This document shows, piece by piece, positions 1-6,700 of a stretch of DNA of 13,117 bases (the stretch's first letter is position 1; every line of letters starts with the position of its first letter). A model generated the notes under the pieces. That model had not been told where the DNA came from and searched no databases. It saw nothing but the letters and a program-made list of their open reading frames with translations. This DNA comes from an uncultured Planctomycetaceae bacterium (GTDB lineage: Bacteria > Planctomycetota > Phycisphaerae > UBA1845 > UTPLA1). Location of the stretch: positions 1 to 13,117 of the forward strand of contig CALLKH010000359.1 of assembly GCA_938008425.1 (NCBI GenBank), read 5' to 3'. The position numbers and the translations under genes are program-made.

Positions 1-3
1 GGG

Positions 4-486
4 ATGATGGAGCTTGAACAACTCGCGCACAATTGGCCGATTGATGCGGTGCCACTGCGGCGGCCCCTGACCGACGCGCAGTTTGAGTCGCTCTTCGGTC
101 TGGACCAGGCCCGGCGAATCCTGCGCGAGTGGACCGATAAGCGGGGAATCACGCGCGCCGCGGTTTGGTCGCGCGGAAAAGGCTGCGAGCAAGTCGTCGA
201 ACTTGCGAATTCTCTTGGCATTCAACTTGTCGCTGTTTATGATTCCGCTTCGTTGATCGGGGCGGAGACCCGTTGGCGCGGCGTCGCACTTGATTCCGAG
301 GACAATTTCGATCCGGCCGGCGTGGATGGAGTGATCGTCGGTTCGCTTTCACCAGGCGTGGCCGAGGACGGAGCGATTGATCTCGCCGCGCGGTACGAAA
401 ACTTGTCCGTGATCTCGCTCGCGCCCTGGCTGTACGCCAAAGTGAGTCGAGGCACGGCCATGCTTCAGGCGCTCTCGCACCCATGA
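4..486 (+). CDS. Rossmann-like nucleotide-binding domain protein, possibly 5'-truncated
   Basis: I do not recognise a named family. The 160 residues have an alternating strand/helix pattern typical of a Rossmann-like fold: strand AAVWS (52-56), a glycine turn SRGKG (56-60), a helix, strand VAVYD (76-80) and strand GVIVGSL (109-115). This resembles the small nucleotide-binding domains seen in sugar-nucleotide and glycan-modifying proteins; that is a fold-level impression, not an assignment. The frame is open to the first base of the window, and only GGG precedes the first ATG, so the true start may lie upstream and this may be the C-terminal part of a longer protein. Its stop overlaps the next start (ATGA, 483-486), implying translational coupling to the flagellin-like gene. 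The role is unknown. A link to flagellin modification or handling is inferred from position only. Confidence 0.6.
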   Translation: MMELEQLAHNWPIDAVPLRRPLTDAQFESLFGLDQARRILREWTDKRGITRAAVWSRGKGCEQVVELANSLGIQLVAVYDSASLIGAETRWRGVALDSEDNFDPAGVDGVIVGSLSPGVAEDGAIDLAARYENLSVISLAPWLYAKVSRGTAMLQALSHP

Positions 487-1406
487 AACGTCCGCAATCC
501 AACATTCTTCCTCTCCTGGCAGGCCGTTTGCGTCCGCAGCGCAAAGCGCCTCGTGCGGGCGGCGTCAGCGCGGCGGGACCCGTGCTTCGAATATCGCAGC
601 GATGCGATTCGGAGAATAAATCCGGTTTGACCTGTCCCGGTGTTTCCACCGCACCGTCGCACCGCGGCAGCATTGCGAATCCGGCGAGCGTGGATGCGTC
701 GCTTCAATCGGCCGAATCGGCGATTGATGAGATTCGCCGGCACCTCCTTGAGATTGAAGGAATATGGCGGCATTTTGAGCCGGAAGACGGCGTTCAAGCA
801 CTGCCCACGACTTCTCAGTTAAGTCGAACCGCGGACGCCGGCACTCGCGGCGCACAACTCCTGGTCGATCGCCATGTGGCTGCGATCGAGAAGATCGCTA
901 GAGAGACCGAGTACGATGGAACATCGCTCTTTGACGGACGATGGTCGATCTCGATTGAACTGGAGGCCGGCGCCGAAAGGCAGACGTTTAACCTGCCGCG
1001 CATTTCCGTGGACAGTCTCGGTAATGAGAAGATCGCCGGCGTCGTCGCATCGTTGAAAACAGACGAGGACTTTTCGATCGAGTCCGGCGAGTCCGCAACG
1101 GCTCGCGCGATCATCCGATGTGCGTTGATTGAGCTCTCGGGATATCGGGAGCGGATCGAATCGTTCCTTCATCATTCAATGGAGGCGTGCTCACTCGTCC
1201 GCGAGATTGCGGAAGAGAATGCCGAGGCGGTGAACGAGTCGATGAACGACGCCGATTTTGTTCGTGTGCTGGGATCCATCACGCGGATGGACGCGCTCCT
1301 GGCGGTTCAGTCCATGAACGAGCCAAGAAATTTTTGCACAAATCCCACCCCGTCGGTTCTGCGGATTTCTCCGATCGAGACATCGCCTCCGTCTGATAAT
1401 AGCTGA
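483..1406 (+). CDS. Divergent flagellin-like protein lacking the N-terminal D0 segment
   Basis: The 307-residue product matches the flagellin downstream by eye in two stretches. Residues 74-95 and 132-158 correspond to the N-terminal D1 helices: IEKIARETEYDGTSLFDG aligns with IDRIANSTQFNGKKLLNG. Residues 209-279 correspond to the C-terminal D1/D0 helices: NDADFVRVLGSITRMDALL aligns with RDTDYSAEISNLTRAQILL. The canonical first 60 or so flagellin residues (MSRINTN, RLSSGLRI) are absent and replaced by an unrelated Arg/Pro-rich segment. The C-terminus lacks the usual LL-R ending. It has five Cys (41, 51, 213, 236, 285) and two Trp (94, 154), whereas the neighbouring flagellin and FliD have none. 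The start overlaps the upstream stop (ATGA) and no clear ribosome binding site precedes it, so translation is probably coupled. It may be a non-filament paralogue, an intracellular flagellin homologue, or a decaying duplicate. The flagellin relationship is fairly sure; the function is not known. Confidence 0.7.
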   Translation: MKRPQSNILPLLAGRLRPQRKAPRAGGVSAAGPVLRISQRCDSENKSGLTCPGVSTAPSHRGSIANPASVDASLQSAESAIDEIRRHLLEIEGIWRHFEPEDGVQALPTTSQLSRTADAGTRGAQLLVDRHVAAIEKIARETEYDGTSLFDGRWSISIELEAGAERQTFNLPRISVDSLGNEKIAGVVASLKTDEDFSIESGESATARAIIRCALIELSGYRERIESFLHHSMEACSLVREIAEENAEAVNESMNDADFVRVLGSITRMDALLAVQSMNEPRNFCTNPTPSVLRISPIETSPPSDNS

Positions 1407-1483
1407 CCCTCGCGCGGTGCGAATTCGTCGCCGGGACTGACAATGGCTATTAGTGGACGTTCATACCCATTCGGCCGGGCCGG

Positions 1484-1541
1484 GGGCTGCTGGAAAAAAA
1501 AGTCATTCAGGGACTAATGAAAGTCCCATCAGCGGTAGCCC
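1484..1541 (+). ncRNA. Candidate structured RNA element with possible pseudoknot in the fliC leader
   Basis: The outer helices are GGGCT (1484-1488) with AGCCC (1537-1541) and GCTG (1489-1492) with CAGC (1530-1533), with a GGT bulge on the 3' side. Inside them, GGGACT (1510-1515) pairs with AGTCCC (1522-1527) across a six-base AATGAA loop. The loop bases AATGA (1516-1520) can also pair with TCATT (1503-1507), giving an H-type pseudoknot or a mutually exclusive alternative. With only one base left to cross the first stem, the full pseudoknot would be sterically tight. An A8 run (1494-1501) sits in the junction. It does not match any riboswitch consensus I know, including c-di-GMP-I. Confidence 0.3.
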
Positions 1542-1596
1542 GATAGGAAATGCGGTCACCGCGAGTAGGTCTCGCGAGGCCGTTGAAACGTAAAGA

Positions 1597-1637
1597 GTGA
1601 TTCGGACCGAACCAGATACAGACACACTCCGAATCAC
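1597..1637 (+). repeat. 10-bp perfect inverted repeat in the fliC leader
   Basis: GTGATTCGGA (1597-1606) is the exact reverse complement of TCCGAATCAC (1628-1637), separated by 21 bases. It could be a DNA operator or a long-loop RNA hairpin. Its left arm is part of a 12-base word that recurs between fliD and fliS. Confidence 0.55.
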
Positions 1638-1732
1638 GGGAACAAATCGAAAGGCTCGGCACGGATCGCCGGGCATCGAAATGTTCCGACAATAGCTGGA
1701 CTTCCTCTCGGGGGGAGGACAGCGAGAAAGAA

Positions 1733-1781
1733 ACACGCCGAGAGGCGTGTCCTGCCGCGAGAGTCGAACGACTGTTCGCGG
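1733..1781 (+). promoter_or_regulatory. Tandem hairpins immediately upstream of the fliC ribosome binding site
   Basis: The first hairpin is ACACGCC-GAGA-GGCGTGT (1733-1750), a 7-bp stem closed by a GNRA tetraloop. The second is CCGCGA (1755-1760) paired with TCGCGG (1776-1781), enclosing AGTC-GAAC-GACT (1762-1773). The ribosome binding site follows eight bases later. An upstream AGGACA (1716-1721) can alternatively pair with TGTCCT (1748-1753), competing with the first hairpin. The arrangement is compatible with mRNA stabilisation or switch-type control of flagellin translation. Confidence 0.45.
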
Positions 1782-1799
1782 GCGTTCAGGGAGGAACCG

Positions 1800-3251
1800 A
1801 TGAGTCGCATCAATACCAATGTTCCGGCACTGACGGCGATCCACCAGCTCACCGCCAATACCAAGTCGCTGAACAAGAGTCTCGAGCGACTCAGTTCGGG
1901 CCTGCGGATCAACCGCGGCTCCGACGACCCGGCGGGCCTGATCGCTTCCGAGTCCCTTCGATCCGAGATCAAGGGTCTCAGCGCGGCGATCAGCAACTCC
2001 GAACGGGCCATCAACGTCATCTCGACGGCCGACGCCGCCCTCGGCGAGGTCTCCAAGCTTCTGCTGGAGATCAAGTCGCTGGTCGTGCAGACGGCGAACG
2101 ATGGCGGTCTGTCCCGAGATGAGATCGAGGCGAATCAGCAGCAGATCGACTCGCTGCTCACGAGCATCGATCGAATCGCGAACTCGACCCAGTTCAACGG
2201 CAAGAAGCTCTTGAACGGCGAGCTCAGCTACACCATCGAGGGACAGAACAAGGCGAACCTCGCCCGGTTGCAGGTCTTCGGCGCCCGCGTGCCCGAGAAC
2301 TCCTCGCTTCCGGTCTCGGTCGCCGTCACGCAGTCGGCCCTCACCGCCCAGCTGTCGATCGGAATCTCCGGATCGACCGGCGTCACCTCGGCCGGCGTGC
2401 TTTCAACCGGCAACAACATCACGCTCGAAGTTCAGGGCGTCACCGGCACCGAACTCTTCAACTTCGCCAGCGGAACGACGCTCAGCGCGATCGCCGCGGC
2501 GATCTCCGCGCAGTCGAATCTGACGGGCGTCTCCGCCGTCGCCAGTGCGGGCGGACTTTCGTTCAACAGCACGGGCTACGGCAGTCGCCAGTTTGTCTCG
2601 GTCAAGGTCATCAGCGGTACGTTCGGCTTGAATCCGGGCGACCAGGGCGACGGTCGGGACATCGGCCGCGACGCCCAGGTCTTCATCAACGGTCAGCAGG
2701 CGTCAGTGGACGGTCTCCAGGCGAGCATCCGAAGCGGCGGGCTCGATGTTGCCATCGACCTCACCAGAAGCTTCGGCACCTCCATCGGCACCGACACCTT
2801 CTCAGTCACCGGCGGCGGTGCGAATTTCCAGATCGGCCCCAATGTCAACTCCCAGGGCCGCATCAGCATCGGCATCGCATCGATCACCGCCGCGAATCTC
2901 GGAAACACCGAGACCGGTTTCCTGCATACGCTTGCCACCGGTCGCGAAACCCAGGTGCTGGACACCGAGAATCTGCCGCGAGCACAGTTGATCATCGATA
3001 CTGCGATTACGCAGATCGCACGTCTCAGCGGACGACTCGGCGGATTCCAGGCCAATCAGATCGAAACGAACCTGAACAGTCTTCAAGTTGCCTTGGAAAA
3101 CGTGACGGCGTCTGAATCCGCGATTCGAGACACCGACTACTCGGCGGAAATCTCGAACCTGACGCGGGCGCAGATTCTGCTTCAGTCAACGACCAACGTA
3201 CTGGGAATCGCGAATTCGATTCCGCAGAACGTCCTCTCGCTGCTCAGATAA
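1800..3251 (+). CDS. fliC: Flagellin, main filament subunit
   Basis: This is the flagellar filament protein, exported through the flagellar type III channel and polymerised outside the cell. The 483-residue product starts with the classic MSRINTN and carries RLSSGLRINRGSDDPAGL (30-47) and the conserved D1 strand end STQFNGKKLLNG (129-140). It ends with RDTDYSAEISNLTRAQILLQ (443-462) and a terminal VLSLLR. Between about residues 160 and 390 is a variable region holding two segments that resemble flagellin-IN motifs (about 206-270 and 293-322). There is no Cys or Trp, as expected of an exported filament protein. At the position of Salmonella Arg90 in the TLR5-recognised helix this protein has Glu90 (LLLEIKSLVVQTAN, 87-100). 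Translation starts from a strong AGGGAGG site, and a terminator follows. Expression is probably high and controlled through the long leader. Confidence 0.97.
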   Translation: MSRINTNVPALTAIHQLTANTKSLNKSLERLSSGLRINRGSDDPAGLIASESLRSEIKGLSAAISNSERAINVISTADAALGEVSKLLLEIKSLVVQTANDGGLSRDEIEANQQQIDSLLTSIDRIANSTQFNGKKLLNGELSYTIEGQNKANLARLQVFGARVPENSSLPVSVAVTQSALTAQLSIGISGSTGVTSAGVLSTGNNITLEVQGVTGTELFNFASGTTLSAIAAAISAQSNLTGVSAVASAGGLSFNSTGYGSRQFVSVKVISGTFGLNPGDQGDGRDIGRDAQVFINGQQASVDGLQASIRSGGLDVAIDLTRSFGTSIGTDTFSVTGGGANFQIGPNVNSQGRISIGIASITAANLGNTETGFLHTLATGRETQVLDTENLPRAQLIIDTAITQIARLSGRLGGFQANQIETNLNSLQVALENVTASESAIRDTDYSAEISNLTRAQILLQSTTNVLGIANSIPQNVLSLLR

Positions 3252-3290
3252 GGGAGTCGCGGGAGTCGCTAACTCCGCATGGACGCGGAG
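3252..3290 (+). repeat. Tandem 9-base direct repeat and small hairpin after fliC
   Basis: GGGAGTCGC occurs twice back to back (3252-3260 and 3261-3269), directly after the fliC stop codon. A hairpin CTCCGC-ATGGAC-GCGGAG (3273-3290) follows. The second repeat copy can alternatively pair through GGAGT (3262-3266) with ACTCC (3272-3276). This may help protect the fliC mRNA 3' end, but no function is shown. Confidence 0.4.
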
Positions 3291-3315
3291 GTTTGAACAG
3301 CTTGGATCAGCATTC

Positions 3316-3366
3316 AGAGGCGCCGCGACCGGATTTGAACCCCGATCGACGGCGCCTCTTGCTTTA
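3316..3366 (+). terminator. Rho-independent terminator of fliC
   Basis: AGAGGCGCCG (3316-3325) pairs perfectly with CGGCGCCTCT (3350-3359), a 10-bp GC-rich stem that can be extended inward by CGA/TCG past a one-base bulge. A modest T-rich tract (TTGCTTT, 3359-3365) follows. It lies about 65 bases after the fliC stop and separates fliC from the downstream unit. Confidence 0.8.
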
Positions 3367-3393
3367 AGCCGCGCGGTTCAACGCGGTCGATAA
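3365..3393 (+). promoter_or_regulatory. Weak sigma28-like promoter candidate before the small gene and fliD
   Basis: GTCGATAA (3386-3393) matches the sigma28 -10 consensus GCCGATAA at seven of eight positions. The only -35-like sequence upstream is TAAGCC at 3365, which is two bases too far and poorly matched. It lies just after the fliC terminator, a sensible place for a new promoter. Treat it as a weak candidate. Confidence 0.25.
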
Positions 3394-3397
3394 CAGA

Positions 3398-3435
3398 ATC
3401 GTTCCGTTCGCGCAATTGCGCGAGCCGCGAACGAT
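3398..3435 (+). promoter_or_regulatory. Palindrome within inverted repeat (operator or 5'-UTR hairpin)
   Basis: TCGCGCAATTGCGCGA (3408-3423) is a 16-bp perfect palindrome. It is flanked almost concentrically by ATCGTTC (3398-3404) and GAACGAT (3429-3435). As RNA it forms a two-tier hairpin with an AATT loop; as DNA it is a good dimer operator candidate. It lies between the fliC terminator and the ribosome binding site of the 69-codon gene. Confidence 0.5.
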
Positions 3436-3458
3436 GCATCGCCGAAGGGAGTCACGCG

Positions 3459-3668
3459 ATGGCTGCTTCAATGCCCAACCCCGGCGCACTTCGAAAGTGC
3501 GGTGTCGTGCTCACCTGCTTCGACAATGGCCGAAAGCGATTTCGTGCCATTCCCGTCGACGCGAGGGAGGCCGACGGCCCCGACGATGCACCGCCATCGA
3601 ATCTTGACGCGGTGACGCCCGTGGAGGCGCTGCATCCCGTTCATCGCGGCGGTCACACCACGGGATAA
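3459..3668 (+). CDS. Hypothetical small protein between fliC and fliD
   Basis: I do not recognise this 69-residue product. The start is supported by a strong GAAGGGAG site (3444-3451) seven bases before the ATG. Third-position GC is high, in keeping with the neighbours. It has no signal peptide or membrane segment. Two Cys (14 and 20, KCGVVLTCF) sit in a short hydrophobic stretch, and the C-terminal half is Pro/Asp/His-rich. The cysteines suggest a cytoplasmic protein rather than an exported one. It sits where other bacteria may carry flaG, but shows no FlaG-like sequence. It ends 63 bases before fliD and is probably co-transcribed with it. It could still be a chance frame within a long leader. 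Confidence 0.5.
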   Translation: MAASMPNPGALRKCGVVLTCFDNGRKRFRAIPVDAREADGPDDAPPSNLDAVTPVEALHPVHRGGHTTG

Positions 3669-3731
3669 CCCGAATCAGAGAACAGCGTCTTCACCTCGCG
3701 CCTGAACCCATCCGTTGAACCGGAGCCCATT

Positions 3732-6700
3732 ATGTCATCCATCACCAGCGGCGTCGGGCTGATCTCCGGACTGCCCATCAATGACCTGGTCGACAGCCTC
3801 ATCGCCGTTCAGCAACGGCCGATTACGCTGCTGCAGAACCAGAAGACCGTACTGAACGCCCGGCGCACGGGTCTGCTGCAAATCTCCGCACAGCTTCTTT
3901 CGGTGAAGACCGCGATCGGTCGCCTGGCCGCCGCCTCATTCTTCAATTCGGCGACGGTTTCCAGTTCCAATGAGTCCGCCATCGTCGCGAGCGCCAGCAG
4001 CGGAGCGGCCGTCGGCGACTATTCGTTCATCGTGAAGAATCTCGCGTCGCGGCACCAGTTGATTTCGCGCGGCTTCGCGACGGCCGACGCCACCGCGGTC
4101 GGCGCGGGAACATTGACGATCGAATCATCGGCGGGGCAGGTCAATCGACCGACTGCGCTGGCGTCACTGAACGGCGGCGCGGGCGTCGCTTCAGGGCGGA
4201 TCAAGATCAACGATCGTGCGGGCAACTCGGCAACCATCGACCTCGTCGGCGCGCTGACCGTGAGCGACGTGATCGATCGCATCAATGAATCCGACGCCAT
4301 CCAGGTCACCGCGCGGGTGCAGGGTGATCGACTCGTGCTCGATGACACCTCCGGCGGAACCGGCACGTTGTCGGTGCAGGAGGTGGGCAGCGGACGCACG
4401 GCGTCGGACCTCGGACTGCTTCAGTCCGTCTCCGGGAATACGCTGACGGGCGGGCGCCTTGTGTACCTTTCGCAGGGGACCCGGCTGAGCGATCTGAACG
4501 ACGGCAACGGCGTTCAGCGGCGAAACGTCGCGAATGACCTTAGTCTGACACTCAGCAACGGCCAGACGCTCAACTTCAATCTGTCAGACGCGATCCAGCA
4601 GACGACGCCGCTTTCCCTGCTCAACGGCGGCGCCGGAATTCCCGAAGGACGATTCCGCGTGACCAACCGCGCCGGGCAGTCGGCCGAGGTGGATCTTGCC
4701 GGGGCGCAGAGTGTTCAGGACGTCTTGACGCGGATCAACGGCGCCGGGCTCAACATCGCCGCCAGTATCAGCGGTTCGAAGCTGGTGCTTGTTGATTCGT
4801 CGGTTCCGTCCGGCCAGACCGCGGCGGGGCAGCTCAAGGTCGAGGATATCGACGGCGGCACCGCCGCGGCGTCGCTGGGCATCGTCCAGAGCACGTCGGC
4901 GTCGCGCATCGACGGTAAGGACATCTATTCGATTCGAACGGTGGGTGACGTGATCCGCGCCATCAACCAGGCGCCGCAGAATCAATCAACCGGCGGAGGC
5001 GGCTCGCTGGTGACGGCTTCAATTTCGGCCGACGGCCTGGGATTGGTGCTGACCGACAACTCAGGGGGGACCGGTCCTCTTGTGGTCACCGAGTCAAATC
5101 TGGCGCGGGACCTCGGTCTTTCAGGAACGCCGGCCGGCGGCTCGGGCGGAGGCTCGACGACTGTGACTTCGCGGTCGCTGCTCGCCGGACTCAATACGGT
5201 TTTGCTCCGATCCGTTAACGGTGGCCAGGGCGTCTTCCTGAGCGATCTCCAGATCGGCGATCGAAGCGGCGGGGCGCTGACGACGGTGGATTTGAACGGC
5301 GCGGTCACGCTTCAGGATGTCATCGATCGCATCAATGCGGCGGGCACGGGAGTTCGCGCGGCCGTTTCGTCGTCGGGACTCGGGATAGACATCACCGATG
5401 TCTCCGGCGGCACGGGAAATCTGCGCGTCAGCGGCCAGTCGGCGGAATCGCTCGGCATTGATGTGGATGCGGCCGTTTCAGTTCGGAAGGGCAAGAATCT
5501 TCAGAAGCAGTACGTCTCCAACGCGACGCTTCGCGACCAGTTCAATCAGGGCGCCGGAATTCCGTCGGGCCGATTCCGCATCACGGACAGCACGGGGGCG
5601 TCGGCCGTGGTCGATCTGACCGGCGGCGAGCGGACGATCGGAGACATCATCGCGGAAATCAACTCGCGTGGCATCGGCGTGACGGCGAGGATCAACGACA
5701 CGGGCGACGGCCTTCTGATTCAGGACACCGCGGGCGGAGCGCTGAAGCTGAAGATCACCGAGGACGGCGGGGCGGTCGCGAAGGCGCTGGGAATTCTCGG
5801 TGAGGCAAGGGAAGGGCAGAGTTACATCGATGGTTCGCTCGAGGTCCGGGTCGAGATCGACGGCAATGACTCGCTGAACGATGTTGTGGCGAAGATCCAG
5901 GCGAGTGGCGCGGCCGTGACGGCGTCGGTGCTGAACGATGGTTCGGGGACACAAGGGTATCGATTGAATTTGTCATCGTCGCGCACAGGGCGGGCGGGGG
6001 CGCTGGCGCTGGATACGGGAACGACGGGCCTTTCGTTTGACACCCTCGCGCGGGCTCGCGACGCGGTGGTCGTCTTCGGCGGCCAGACGTCGGACAACCC
6101 GCTGGTGATCACGTCGTCGTCCAACACGATCGATGGCGTGATCTCGGGCGTCAAGATCGACCTGATCGCGGCATCGGAGACGCCGGTGACGCTCTCTGTT
6201 TCGCGGAATGACGATGCCATCGTGGCCCAGGCGAAGGCGTTTGTTGACGCGTACAACACGGTCATCGCGACGCTGGACAATCTCACCCGGTTCAATTCGG
6301 AAACCCTGGAGCGCGGCATTCTTCAGGGTGATGCGACCGCGCGGCGCGTCAAACAGAACCTGACGGGTCTGGCTTCAAAGGCGGTCGGCAGCGCCGGCGG
6401 GCTGAGTCGGCTGGACAGCGTCGGCATTCGATTGGAGTCCGGCGCCAAGCTGGCATTCGATGAGGCCAAGTTTCGTGCGGAGCTTACGGCGAATCCCGAG
6501 GGCGTCACGAATCTGTTCGCCCAGAAGGAAACCAGCGACGACGGCACTGTGACCGTGGTGGGCATCGCCGGCGTGATCGGACGCGAACTCGACAAGCTGA
6601 CCAGTGCGGACAACGGCGTTATTTCCCTTCAGGAGGACGCCATCCAGGAGTCCACCACGCGCATCGACGGGCGAATCGCGGCGTTACAGTCGCTGCTTGT

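Larger units (their letters stand above)
1407..1799 (+). promoter_or_regulatory. Long structured leader upstream of fliC
   Basis: This is a 393-base gene-free stretch. It holds a run of inverted repeats: a nested element at 1484-1541; small hairpins at 1552-1562 and 1561-1575; a 10-bp perfect repeat 1597-1606/1628-1637; GGAACA/TGTTCC at 1639-1644/1682-1687 around an inner CGGC/GCCG; a GAGA-loop hairpin at 1733-1750; and a two-tier hairpin at 1755-1781. It ends in a strong AGGGAGG ribosome binding site (1788-1794) five bases before the fliC ATG. No convincing sigma70, sigma28 or sigma54 promoter was found. The density of structure suggests a 5' untranslated region under post-transcriptional control, but that is inference. 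Confidence 0.5.

Noticed and set aside
1517..1600. Two tiny leader frames (1517-1546 and 1550-1600) in the fliC leader
   Set aside because: The purine-rich sequences lie only one to three bases before the ATGs, too close to serve as ribosome binding sites, and they overlap RNA helices. Nothing supports translation.
1656..1671. Possible sigma54 promoter (CGGCACGGATCGCCG) upstream of fliC
   Set aside because: The GGCACG part fits, but the -12 element reads GCCG instead of TTGC.
3326..3349. GGATTTGAACCCC resembling a tRNA T-arm
   Set aside because: It is the loop of the fliC terminator; no cloverleaf can be drawn.
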